64,000 bases of DNA from Aristolochia californica (GCA_029961685.1 JARWKL010000001.1:28532295-28596294), one strand, 5' to 3'; numbered from the stretch's first letter, positions 52,501 to 64,000 are shown. Notes: generated by a model from the sequence alone, not told the origin. Numbers and translations: made by a program.

Positions 52501-55500
52501 GATTGCAAAACCTGATATATAATAACTAAAAAGAGCTTACAATCCCTAAAACTTATAGACACCCTTTGGAATTATCTCTCTCTACATTGGTGCATTCTGC
52601 ATTTCCATTTTAGATGTACTCTTTTTTCTTAAATCAAAAATTTTAGTTTTCACTCTCCCTCAAGCCCGTTAAACCAAAAAGGCAAATAAATCACAGCAAA
52701 ATGAAAATTTTAGAGTTAATGTATGTAAAAAATTTTGAACAAAAAAAAATTTAAGTAAATATAATTTATTCACACACCACAAATGAACACAAAAGTTTTG
52801 ATGTCCAAGTTTGGGAAATTCCACAAGTTCAACCCTAACAACTTGGAATTATATAATAAATCGATTTCTACCACACATGCTTTAAAAATGGATATGCATG
52901 CTTGAAACATGTTAAAGATGCAAATCACCTATGGATCCAAACCTTTTAAAGAGAATAACTAATGCTCATTAAATTCTCAAGTGAACATCGGTGGGATATT
53001 TACCCGAGTCCAACAAGCAAATATTTTGCCCATTTACGAAAAGCTGACCTAACGATCATAGATGATTGTAAAGTTATTGATCATGCGTAACGGGCTATAT
53101 TACCCTCAGAAATGACTAATGGATTGGAGTCAACACTCAGTTAAAAATCCCCCGCCTCCCCCTTTTCCCGACGATTGTAAAACCATGTATATAAAAACAA
53201 ACAAGAGCATACAATCCCTAAAAATTACAGACATCTTTCGAATTATCTCTCTCTACAATTGTCCATTGTGTATTTTCCCTTTTAGATGTACAGTTTTTTC
53301 TTAAATGAAAACATTGATTTTTCTCTCTCCCTTCATCACGTAAACCAAAAAGGAAATAGATCACAACAAAAAGAAAATTTTAGAGTTTATGTATGGAAAA
53401 AATTTAAAACAATAAAAAATTTAAGTACAAAAAATTTATTTACACATCACAAATGAACACAAAAGTTTTGTTGTCCATGTTTGGGAAATTTCACAAGTTC
53501 AACCCTAACAACTTGGAATTTTATTAAAAAGAGATTTCTTCCACACATGCTTGAAAAATGGATATGCATGCTTGAAACATGGTAAAGATGAAAATCAGCT
53601 ATGGATCCAAACCTTTCAAATAGAATTACAAATGCTCATTAAATTCTCAAGTGAACGTGCGGTGAGATATCTACCCGAGTCAAACAAGCCATTATTTTGC
53701 CCATTTACAAAAAGCTGACCAAACAATCATAGATGATTGTAACGTAATTTATCATGCTTAACGGGCTATATTTTCCTAAGAAATGACTTATGGATTGGGA
53801 GTCAACACTCAGTTAAAAATCCCCCATTTCCCCTTTTCTCCACGATTGCAAAACCTGAAATATAAAAAATAAAAAGAGCTTACAATCCCTAAAAATTAGA
53901 GACACTCATTGGAATTTTCTCTTTCTACATTTGTGCATTGTGCATTTCCATTTTGGATGTACTCTGTTTTCTTAAATCAAAACTTTGAGTTTTCGCTCTC
54001 CCTTCATCCCGTAAACCAAAATGGCAAATAGATCACAACAAAATGAAAATTTTAGAGTTTATGTATGGAAAAAATTTAAAACAATAACAAATGTTAGTAA
54101 ATAAAATTTATTCACACACCACAAATGAACACAAAATTTTTTTATCCAAGTTTGGGCAATTCCACTAGTTCAACCCTAAAAGCTTGGAATTTTAGAAGAA
54201 TGAGATTTCTTCCATTCATGAATTAAAATTGGATATGCATGCTTGAAACAAGTTAAAGATGAAAATCACCTATGGATCCAAACCTTTTAAAGAGAATAAC
54301 AAACGCTCATTAAATTCTCAAGTGAACTAGTGGTGGAATATTTACCCGAGTCAAACAAACCACTATTTTGCACATTTACAAAAATCTGACCTATTAATTA
54401 TAGATGATTGTAAAGTGATTTATCATGCGTAACAGGCTATTATCCATAAGAAATGACTTATGGATTAGGACTCAACACTCAGCTAAAAATCCCCCGCCTC
54501 CCCATTTTCCTGACGATTGCAAAACCTGATATATAAAAACAAAAAAGTGCTTAAAATTCCTTCAAATTACAAACACTCTTTGGAATTATCTCTCTCTACT
54601 TTTGTTCATTGCGCATTCCCATTTTAGATGTACACTTTTTTCTTAAATCAAAACTTTGAGTTTTCGCTCTCCCTTTATCCCATAAACCAAAAAGGCAAAT
54701 AGATCACAACAAAATGAAAATTTAAGAGTTTATGTATGGAAAATGTTTAAAACAATAACGGATGTAAGTAAAGAAAATTTATTCACGCACCACAAATGAA
54801 CACAAAAGTTTTGATGTTCAAGTTTGGGAAATTCCACAAGTTCAACCCTAACAGCTTGGAATTATATAATAAATCGATTTCTTCCACACATGCTTTAAAA
54901 ATGGATATGCATGCTTGAAACATGTTAAAGATTCAAATCACCTATGGATCCAAACCTTTTAAAGAGAATAACAAATGCTCATTAAATTTTCAAGTCAACA
55001 TGCGGTAAGATATTTACCCGAATCAAACAAGCCATTATTTTGCCCATTTACGAAATGTTGAGCTAACAATCAGAGATTGTTGTAAAGTGATTTATCATGC
55101 ATAATGGGCGATATTACTCGAAGAAATGACTTAAGGATTGTGAGTCAACACTCAGTTAAAAATCCCCGGCCTCCCCTCTTTCCTAGCTATTGCAAAACCT
55201 GATATATAAAAAGTAAAAAGTGCTTACAATCCCTAAAAATTACAGACACTCTTTGGAATTATCTCTCTTTACATTTATGCATTGTGCATTTCAATTTTAT
55301 ATGTACACTTTTTTCTTATATCAAAACTTTGAGTTTTCGCTCTCCCTTCATCCCGTAAACCAAAAAAGCAAATAGATCACAATAAAATGAAAAGATTTGA
55401 GTTTATGTATGGAAAAAATTTAAAATAAAAACAAATATAAGTAAAGAAAATTTAATCACACACCACAAATGAACACAAAATTTTTGTTTTCCAAGTTTGG

Positions 55501-55618
55501 GAAATCCCACTAGTTAAACCCTAACAGCTTGGAATTTTATAAGAAAGTGATTTCTTCCACACATGCTTTAAAAATGGATCTGCATGCTTGAAACATGTTA
55601 AAGATGCAAATCACCTAT
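49585..55618 (+). repeat. Array segment 11: nine units with a repeated module
   Basis: Unit starts: 49585, 50257, 50915, 51587, 52259, 52933, 53603, 54274, 54946. A series of marker units starting near 50.44 kb recurs near 53.12 kb: ACCATGTATATAAAAAC with CATCACGTAAACC, then TTAGAGACACTC, then CATGAATTAAAA with GTGAACTAG (51530, 54217; 2687 bp apart, four monomers), then ATTACAAACA with TTGCGCATT. Unit 50257 is 658 bp because a TTCCACTAGTTCAAC-type segment is missing near 50814. Confidence 0.88.
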
Positions 55619-55800
55619 GCATCTAAACATTTTAAACTGGACAACAAACGCTTATTATATTCTCAAGTGAACGTGCGGTGGGATAGAGTCAAACAAGCCC
55701 TTATTTTGCCCATTTAAACAAAGATGACCTAACAATCACAAATGATTTTAAAGTGTTTTATCATGTGTAATGGGCTATATTACCCTAAGAAATGACTTAT

Positions 55801-57152
55801 GGATTGGGTGTCAAACACTCAGTTAAAAATCCCCCGCCTCCACCTTTTCCCGACGATTGCAAAACCTGATATACAAAAGCTAAAAAGAGATTACAATCCC
55901 CAAAAATTATAGACACTGTTTGCAATTATCTCCCTCCACATTTGTTGATTGTGCATTTCCATTTTAGATGTACTCTTTTTTCTTAAATCAAAACTTTGAG
56001 TTTTCGCTCTCCCTTCATCCCGTAAACCAAAAACTCAAATAGATCACAACAAAATGGAAAATTTAGAGTTTATGTATGGAAAAATCTTAAATCGATAACA
56101 AATGTAAGTAAAGAAAATTTTTTCACACACCAGAAATGAACACAAAAGTTTTGTTGTCCAAGTTTGGGAAATTCCACTAGTTAAACCCTAATAGCTTGGA
56201 ATTTTATAAGAAAGAGATTTCTTCCACACATGCTTTTAAAATGGTTATGCATGTTGGAAACATGCTAAAGATGCAAATCACCAATGGATCCAAACCTTTT
56301 AAAGAGAATAACAAATGCTCAGTAAATTCTCAAGTGAATGTGCGGTGGGATATTTACTCGAGACAACGCCAGCCATTATTTTGCCCATTTAGAAAACACT
56401 GAAAAAACAATCATAGATGATTGTAAAGTGATTGATCATGTGCAATGGGCTAAATTACCCTAAGAAATGACTTAAGGATTGGAATCAACACTCAGTTAAA
56501 AATCCCCTGCCTCCTCCCCCTTTTCCCGACGATTGCAAAACCTAATCTATAAAAACTAAAAAGAGCTTGCAATGCCTAAAAATTATAGACAATCTATGGA
56601 ATTATCTCTCTCTGCATTTGTGCACTGTGAAATTTCCATTTTAGATGAACTCTTTTTTCTTAAATCCACACTTTGAGTTTTCACTCTCCCTTTATCCTGT
56701 AAACCCAAAAGGCGAATAGATCACAACAAAAAGAAAATTTTAAAGTTTATGTATGGAAAAAATTTAAAACAATAACAAATGCTTGTAAAGAAAATTTCTT
56801 CATAAACCAAAAATGAACACAAAAGTTTTGTTGTCCAAGTTTGGGAAATTCCACTAGTTCAACCCTAATAGCTTTGGAATTTTATAAGAAAGAGATTTCT
56901 TCCCCAATTGCTTTAAAAATGGATATGCATGCTTGAAACATTTTAAAGATGCAAATCACCTTTGGATCCATGGCTTTTAAAGAGAATAACAAACACACAT
57001 TAAATTCTCAAGTGAATATGCAGTGGGATATTTACCCGAGCCAAACAAGCAATTATTTTGCCCATTTACAAAAAGCTGACCTAACAATCATAGATGATTG
57101 TAAAGTGATTTATCATGCATAACGGGCTATATTACCCTAAGAAATGACTTAT
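55801..57152 (+). repeat. Higher-order dimer, copy 1
   Basis: Rare variants TGTCAAACACTC (55809), CACTGTTTGCAATTATC, AGAAAACACT (56391), CTTAAATCCACACTTTG and TTCCCCAATTG (56900) all reappear 1350-1352 bp downstream. By eye the two copies are about 95% identical, closer than adjacent monomers. Confidence 0.85.
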
Positions 57153-58480
57153 GGATTGGGTGTCAAACACTCAGTTAAAAATCCTCCGCCTCCCCCTTTT
57201 CCCGACGATTGCAAAACCTGATATATAAAAGCTAAAAAGAGCATACAATCCCCAAAAATTATAGACACTGTTTGCAATTATCTCCCTCTACATTTGTTGA
57301 TTGTGCATTTCCATTTTAGATGTACTCTTTTTTCTTAAATAAAAAATTTGAGTTTTCGCTCTCCTTTCATCTTTTAAACCAAAAAGTCAAATAGATCACA
57401 ACAAAATGGAAAATTAAGAGTTTATGTATGGAAAAATCTTAAATCAATAACAAATGTAAGTAAAGAAAATTTTTTCACACACCACAAATGTACACAAAAT
57501 TTTTGTTGTCCAAGTTTGGGAAATTCCACTAGTTAAACCCTAATAGCTTGGAATTTTATAAGAAAGAGATTTCTTCCACACATGCTTTTAAAATGGTTAT
57601 GAATGCTTGAAACATGCTAAAGATGCAAATCACCAATGGATCCAAACCTTTTAAAGAGAATAACAAACGCTCAATAAATTTTCAAGTGAACATACAGTGG
57701 GATATTTACTCGAGACAAAGCCAGCCAATATTTTGCCCATTGAGAAAACACTGAAAAAACAATCATAGATGATTGTAAAGTGATTGATCATGCGTAATGG
57801 GCAACATTACCCTAAGAAATGACTTATGGATTGGAATCAACACTCAATTAAAAATCCCCCGCGTCCCCCTTTTCCCGACGATTGCAAAACCTGATCTATA
57901 AAAACTAAAAAGAGCTTGCAATCCCTAAATATTATAGACAATATACGGAATTATCTCTCTCTGCATTTGTGCACTGTGAAATTTCCATTTTAGATGAACT
58001 CTTTTTTCTCAAATCCACACTTTGAGTTTTCACTCTCCCTTTATCCCGTAAACCCAAAAGGCGAATAGATCACAACAAAAAGAAAAGTTTAGAGTTTATG
58101 TATGGAAAAAATTTAAAACAATAACAAATGCTTGTAAAGAAAATTTTCTTCATAAACCAAAAATGAACACAAAAGTTTTGTTGTCCAAGTTTGGGAAATT
58201 CCACTAGTTCAACCCTAACAGCTTTGGAATTTTATAAGAAAGAGATTTCTTCCCCAATTGCTTTAAAAATGGATATCCATGATTGAAACATTTTAAGGAT
58301 GCAAATCACCTTTGGATCCATGGCTTTTAAAGAGTATAAATTCTCAAGTGAATGTGCGGTGGGATATTTACTGGAGCCAAACAAGCAATTATTTTGCCCA
58401 TTTACAAAAACCTGACCTAACAATCATAGATGATTGTAAAGTGATTTATCATGCATAACGGGCTATATTACCCTAAGAAA
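57153..58480 (+). repeat. Higher-order dimer, copy 2
   Basis: Matches copy 1 at TGTCAAACACTC (57161), AGAAAACACT (57743) and TTCCCCAATTG (58250). It is about 20 bp shorter because of a deletion near 58335 just after TGGCTTTTAAAGAG. The match ends near 58480, where the following C-rich tract is of another type. Confidence 0.85.
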
Positions 58481-58974
58481 TGACTTATGGATTGGGAGTC
58501 AACACTCAGTTCAAAATCCCCCTGCTCTCCCTTTTCTCGACGATTACAGAACATGTTATATAGAAAAACTAAAAAGAGCTTACAATCCCAAAAAATTATA
58601 GGCACTCTTTGGAATTATCTCTCTCTACATTTTTGCATCGTTCATTTCCATTTTAGATGTACTCTTTTTTCATAGATCAAAAGTTTGAGTATTCGCACTC
58701 CATTCATCCCGAAAACCAAAAAGGCATATAGATCACAACAAAATGAAAATTTTAGAGTTTATGTATGGAAAAAACTGAAAGCAATAACAAATGTAAGTAA
58801 AGAAAATTTATTCATACACCACAAATGAACACAAAAGTTTTGGGTTCCAAGTTTGGGAAATTTCCCTAGTTCAACCCTAACAGCTTGGAATTTTAAAAGA
58901 AAGAGATTTCTTCCATGCATGCTTTAAAAATGGATATGCATGCTTGAAACATGTTAAAAATGCAAATCACCTAT

Positions 58975-61659
58975 GGATCCAAACCTTTTAAAGAGAATAA
59001 CAAACGCTCATTAAATTCTCAAGTGAACGTACGGTGGGATATTTATCCGAGTCAAACAAGCCATTATTCTGCCCATTTACAATAAGCTGACCTAACGATC
59101 ATAGATGATTGTAAAGTGATTTATCTTGCGTAACGGGCTATATTACCCTAAGAAATGAGTTATGGATTTAGAGTCAACACTTAGTTAAAAATCCCCCGCC
59201 TCCCCCTTTTCCCGACGATTGCAAAACCAGATATATAAAAACTAATCAGACCATACAATCCCTGAAAATTACAAACACTCTATGGAATTATCTCTCTCTA
59301 CATTTTCTCATTGTGCATTTCCATTTTAGATATAATCTTTTTTCATAAATCAAAACAATCAGTTTTCGCTCTCCCTTCATCCCGTAAACCAAAAAGGCAA
59401 ATAGATGACAACAAAATGAAAATTTTAGAGTTTATGAATGGAAAAAATTTTAAACAAAAAAAAAATGTAAGTAAAGAAAATTCTTTCACACACCACAAAA
59501 AAACTCAAAAGTTTTGTTGTCCAAGTTTGAGAAACTCTACTAGTTCTACACTAACTGTTTGGAATTTTAGAAGAAAGAGATTTCTTCCCCACATGCTTTA
59601 AAAATGGATATGCATGCTTGAAACATGTTAAAGATGCAAATCACCTATGGATCCAAACCTTCTATAGAAAATAACAAACGCTCATTAAATTCTCAAGTGA
59701 ACGTGCGGTGGGATATTTACCTGAGTCAAACAAGTCATTATTTTGCCCATTTATAAAAAGTTGACCAAACGATCATAGATGATTGTAAAGTGATTTATCA
59801 TTCGTAATGGGCTATATTACCCTAAGAAATGACTTATGGATTGGGAGTCAACACTCAGTTAAAAATCCCCCACCTCCCATTTTGGTAAAGATTGCAAAAC
59901 CTAAAATATAAAAACTAAAAAGAGCGTACAATCCTTAAAAATTAAAGACACTCTTTGGAATTATCACTCTCTACATTTGTGCATTTTGCAATTCCCTTTT
60001 AGATGTACTCTATTTTCTTAAATCAAAACTTTGAGCTTTCACTCTCTCTTCATCCCTAAACCAAAAAGGCAAAAAATCACAAAAAAATTAAAATTTTAGA
60101 GTTTTTGTATGGAAAAAATTTTACACAATAAGAAATGTAAGTAAAGAAAATTTATTCACACACCACAAATGAAAACAAAAGTTATGTAGTCCAAGTTTTG
60201 GAAATTGCACACGTTCAACCCTAACAGCCTGGAATTTTATAAGAAAGAGATTTTTCCAGACATGCTTTAAAAATGGATATGCATGCTTGAAAAATTTTAA
60301 ATATGCAAATCACCATTGGATCCAATCATTTTAAAGAGAATAACAAACGATCATTAAATTCTCAAGTGAACGTGTGGTTGGATAATTACCCGAGTCAAAC
60401 AAGCCATATTTTGCCCATTTACAAAAAGATGACCTAACGATCATAGATGATTGTAAAGTGATTTATCATGCGGCACTGGCTATATTAACCTAAAAAATGA
60501 CTTATGGATTGGGAGTCAACACTCAGTTAAAAATCCCCCGCCTCCCCTTTTCCCCGACGATTGGAAATCCTGATATATAAAAACTAAAAAGAGTTTACAA
60601 TCCTTAAATATTACAGACACACTTTGGAATTATCTCTCACCACATTTTTTCATTGTGCATTTCCATTTTAGATGTACTCTTTTGTATTAAATCAAAATTT
60701 TAGTTTTCGCTCTCCCTTCATCCCATAAACCAAAAAGGCAAATAGATCACAACAAATTGAAAAGTTTAGAGTTTATGTATGGAAAAAAATTTAAACAATA
60801 AAAAATGTAAGTAAAGAAAATATATTCACACACCACAAATGGACACAAAATTTTCTTTATCCAAGTTTGGGAAATTCCACTAGTTCAACCCTAACAGCTT
60901 GGAATTTTATAAGAAAGAGATTTCTTCCACACATGCTTTAAAAATGGATATGCATGCTTGAAACATGTTAAATATGTAAATCACCTATGGATCCAAACCT
61001 TTTAAAGAGAATAACAAACACTCATTAAATTCTCAAGTGAACGTGCGATGGAATATTTACCCGAATCAAACAAGCCATTACTTTGCCCTTTTAAAAAAGC
61101 TGACCTAACGATTATAGATGATTTTAAAGTGATTTATCATGTGTAACGGGCTATATTACCCAAAGAAATGACTTATGGATTGGGAGTCAACACTTAGTTA
61201 AAACTCCCTGCCTCCTCTTTTTCCCGATGATAGAAAAAACAAATATATAAAAACTAAATAGAGCTTACAATCCATAAAAATTGCTGACACTCTTTGGAAT
61301 TATCTCTCTCTAAATTTGTTCATTGTGCATTTCCATTTCAGATGTACTCTTTTTTCTTAAATTAAAACTTTGAGTTTTCGCTCTCCATTCATCCCGTAAA
61401 CCAAAAAGGCAAATAGATAAAAAAAAAATTAAAATTTTAGAGTTTATGTATAGAAAAATTTTAATACAATAACAAATGTAAGTAAAGAAAATTTATTCAC
61501 ACACCACCAATGAACACAAAATTTTTTTAGTCCAAGTTTGGGAAATTCCACAAGTTCAACACTAACAGCTTGGAATTTTATAAGAAAGAGATTTCTTCCA
61601 CACATGCCTTAAAAATGGATATGCATGCTTGAAACATGTTAAATATGCAAATCACCTAT
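58975..61659 (+). repeat. Array segment 13: four units related to 24-28 kb
   Basis: Unit starts: 58975, 59649, 60318, 60989. Markers GAGCGTACAATCC, AAAAAATTAAAATTTTAG and GCGGCACTGGC (60.47 kb) resemble units at 24.6-28 kb. GAAATTGCACACGTTC and CACCATTGGATCC recur at 63.6 kb. Confidence 0.86.
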
Positions 61660-64000
61660 GGATCCAAACCTTTTAAAGAGAATAGCAAATGCTCATTACA
61701 TACTCAAGTGAACGTGTGGTGCGATATTTACTCGAGTCAAACAAGCAATTATTTTGCCCATTTACAAAAAGCTGACCTAACGATCGTAGTTGTTTGTAAA
61801 GTGATTTATCATGTGGCACGGGCTATATTACCCTAAGAAATGACTTATGGATTGGAGTCAACACTCAGTTGAAAATCCACCACCTCCCCCTTTTCCCGAG
61901 GATTGTAAAACCATGTATATAAAAACAAACAAGATCTTACAATCCCTAAAACTAACAGACACTCTTTGGAATTATCTCTCTCTACATTTGTCCATTGTTT
62001 ATTTCCCTTTTAGATGTACAATTTTTTCTTAAATCAAAACAATTACTTTTCTCTCTCCCTTCATCACGTAAACCAAAAAGGCAAATAGATCACAACAAAA
62101 TGAAAATTTTAGAGTTTACGTATAGAAAAAATTTAAAACAATAACAAATTTAAGAATAGAAAATTTATTCACACACCACAAATGAACACAAAATTTTTGT
62201 TGTCCATGTTTGGGAAAATTGCACAAGCTCAACCCCAACAGCTTGGAATTTTATAAAAAAGAGATTTCTTCCACACATGCCTGAAAAAGGGATATGCATG
62301 CTTGAAACATGTTAAAGATGCAAATCACCTATGGATCCAAACCTTTCAAATAGAATTACAAACGCTCATTAAATTCTCAAGTGAACGTGCGGTGAGATAT
62401 TTACCCGAGTCAAACAAGCCATTATTTTGCCCATTTACAAAAAGCTGACCTAACAATCATAGATGATTGTAAAGTAATTTATCATACTTAACGGGCTATA
62501 TTTCCCTAAGAAATGACTTATGGATTGGGAGTCAACATTCAGTTATAAATCCCCCGCTTCCCCCTTTTCTCCATGATTACAAAACCTGATATATAAAAAA
62601 TAAAAAGAGCTTACAATCCCTAAAAATTAGAGACACTCTTCGGATTTTCTCTATCTACATTTGTGCATTGTGCATTTCCATTTTATTTTCCATTTACATA
62701 TACTCTGTTTTCTTAAATCAAAACTTTTAGTTTTCGCTCTCCCTTCGTCCCGTAAACCAAAATGGCAAATAGATCACAACAAAATGAAAAGTTTAGAGTT
62801 TATGTATGGAAAAAATTTAAAACAATAAAAAATGTAAGTACAGAAAATTTATTCACACCTCACAAATGAACACAAAATCTTTTTTATCCAAGTTTGGGAA
62901 ATTCCTCTAGTTCAACCCTGACAGCTTGGAATTTTATAAGAAAGAGATTTTTTCCAGTCATGAATTAAAAATTGATATGCATGCTTGAAATAAGTTAAAG
63001 ATGAAAATCACCTCTGGATCCAAACCTTTTAAAGAATATAAAAAACGCTCATTAAATTCTCAAGTGAACTAGCAGTGGAATATTTACCCGAGTCAAACAA
63101 ACCATTATTTTGCCCATTTACAAAAAGCTGACCTATTAATCACAAACGATTGTAAAGTGATTTATCATGCGTAACAGGTTAAATTCCCCTAAGAAATGAC
63201 TTATGGATTAGGAGTCAACACTCACCTAAAAATCCCCCGCCTCCCCCTTTTCCCGACGATTGTAAAACCTGATATATAAATACAAAAAAGAACTGACAAT
63301 TCCTTAAAATTACAAACATTCTTTGGAATTATCTCTCTCTACATTTGTGCATTTTTCAATTCCCTTTTAGATGTACTATTTTTTTCTTAAATCAAAACTT
63401 TGAGTTTTCACTCTCCCTTCATCCCTAAACCAAAAAGGCAAAAAATCACAAAAATATTAAAATTTTGGAGTTTATGTATGGAAAAAATTTTAAACAATAA
63501 GAAATGTAAGTAAAGAAAATTTATTCCCACACCACAAATGAATACAAAAGTTTTGTAGTCCAAGTTTGGGAAATTGCACACGTTCAACCCTAACAGCTTG
63601 GAATTTTATAAGAAAGAGATTTCTTACAGACATGTTTTAAAAATGGATATGCATGCTTGAAAAATTTTAAATATGCAAATCACCATTGGATCCAAACCTT
63701 TTAAAGAGAATAACAAACGATCATTAAATTTTCAAGTGATGTGTGGTTGGATAATTACCCGAGTCAAACAAGTCATTATTTTGCCCATTTACAAAAAGCT
63801 GACCTAACGATCATAGATGATTGTAAAGTAATTTATCATGCGGCACTGGCTATATTACCCTAAAAAATGACTTATGGATTGGGAGTCAATAGTCAGTTAA
63901 AAATCCCCCGCCTCCCCTTTTTCACGACGATTAGAAAACCTGATATATAAAAACTAAAAAGAGTTTACAATCCCTAAAAATTACAGACACTCATTGGAAT
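61660..64000 (+). repeat. Array segment 14: three full units and one cut by the window end
   Basis: Unit starts: 61660, 62333, 63016, 63688 (last unit 313 bp, cut by the window end). From 61.85 kb the ACCATGTATATAAAAAC, TTAGAGACACTC, CATGAATTAAAA (62959) module appears again. Unit 62333 is 683 bp because of a short duplication near 62685. From about 63.3 kb the sequence returns to the type seen at 59.9 kb. Confidence 0.88.
62671..62700 (+). repeat. Short tandem duplication inside a monomer
   Basis: TTTCCATTTTA is followed by a second TTTCCATTTACA, adding about 12 bp and explaining the 683-bp unit length. This looks like replication slippage. Confidence 0.7.

Larger units (their letters stand above)
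55619..58974 (+). repeat. Array segment 12: five units including a duplicated dimer
   Basis: Unit starts: 55619, 56286, 56964, 57638, 58314. Unit 55619 is 667 bp, with 13 bp missing near 55686. Unit 58314 is 661 bp because about 20 bp are lost near 58335. The rest of the segment is two copies of one dimer. Confidence 0.9.
1..64000 (+). repeat. Tandem satellite array, ~672-bp monomer, ~97 units
   Basis: The same ~672-bp sequence recurs head to tail across the window with no unique sequence between copies. I anchored units on GGATCC or its degenerate form and found 97 starts between 6 and 63688; most spacings are 669-676 bp. Landmarks recur in fixed order: GGATCC, a CAAGCCATTATTTTGCCC segment, a dyad centred on ATAGAT, a C-rich tract, TATATAAAA, a T-rich run, GTAAGT, ACAAAAGTTTTGT, CACTAGTTCAACCC, and ATGGATATGCATGC. 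The window starts and ends inside the array, so its true size is unknown. Such long, AT-rich, single-orientation arrays are typical of nuclear heterochromatin in plants and some animals. I do not recognise the family. Confidence 0.97.

Noticed and set aside
1..64000. CRISPR array
   Set aside because: The repeat unit is ~672 bp with no short repeat/unique spacer alternation and no cas genes.
1..64000. Ribosomal or 5S RNA gene array
   Set aside because: Period and AT richness do not fit, and I find no conserved rRNA segment or Pol III terminator arrangement.
1..64000. LTR retrotransposon or other mobile element
   Set aside because: No long coding frame, no polymerase or integrase motif, no terminal repeat with target duplication; every base is accounted for by the satellite.
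1..64000. CENP-B box
   Set aside because: ACGGGC and TTTCGCTC occur but never in the required spacing of the TTCG-N4-A-NN-CGGG pattern.
1..64000. Telomere-like CCCTAA hexamers (TACCCTAAG, TCCCTAAAA, AACCCTAAC)
   Set aside because: Three isolated hexamers per monomer, never in tandem; chance matches in AT-rich sequence are a sufficient explanation.

Overview
The whole 64 kb window is one uninterrupted tandem array of a long-monomer satellite DNA. The monomer is about 672 bp (most copies 669-676 bp) and roughly two-thirds A+T. All copies lie head to tail on the same strand. Taking the BamHI-type motif GGATCC as the start of each unit, I could place 97 unit starts from base 6 to base 63688. By eye, neighbouring units differ at roughly 8-15% of positions. 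I see no protein-coding gene with recognisable homology, no tRNA or rRNA gene, no transposon, no CRISPR array and no unique-sequence island.

This is almost certainly eukaryotic nuclear heterochromatin (pericentromeric, subtelomeric or a knob-like block). CpG positions in the consensus vary far more than their surroundings, mostly to TpG or CpA. That pattern fits cytosine methylation and points to a methylating genome, with a plant most likely, but this is inference. I do not recognise the satellite family and the species cannot be named from sequence alone.

Each monomer has a regular internal layout (offsets from GGATCC): a 60-codon open frame from about -24 to +158; an 8-bp dyad ACAATCAT-AG-ATGATTGT at about +120; a C-rich tract at about +217; a TATA-like TATATAAAA at about +255; a T-rich segment near +350; a GTAAGT motif near +490; a palindrome ACAAAAGTTTTGT near +520; and ATGCATGC just before the next unit.

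Above the monomer scale the array is a mosaic. Units fall into subfamilies marked by shared variants, and groups of 2, 3 or 5 monomers were duplicated locally. The clearest are a dimer at 55.8-58.5 kb, a trimer at 41.0-45.0 kb, dimers at 26-29.6 kb, a recurring module at 14.4, 17.6, 50.4, 53.1 and 61.9 kb, and a five-monomer step linking 59.9 and 63.3 kb. Other blocks recur tens of kb apart. Two units lost about 294 bp each, several lost 10-70 bp, and one carries a long poly-C expansion at 45753-45782. All comparisons were made by eye, so counts and identities are approximate.
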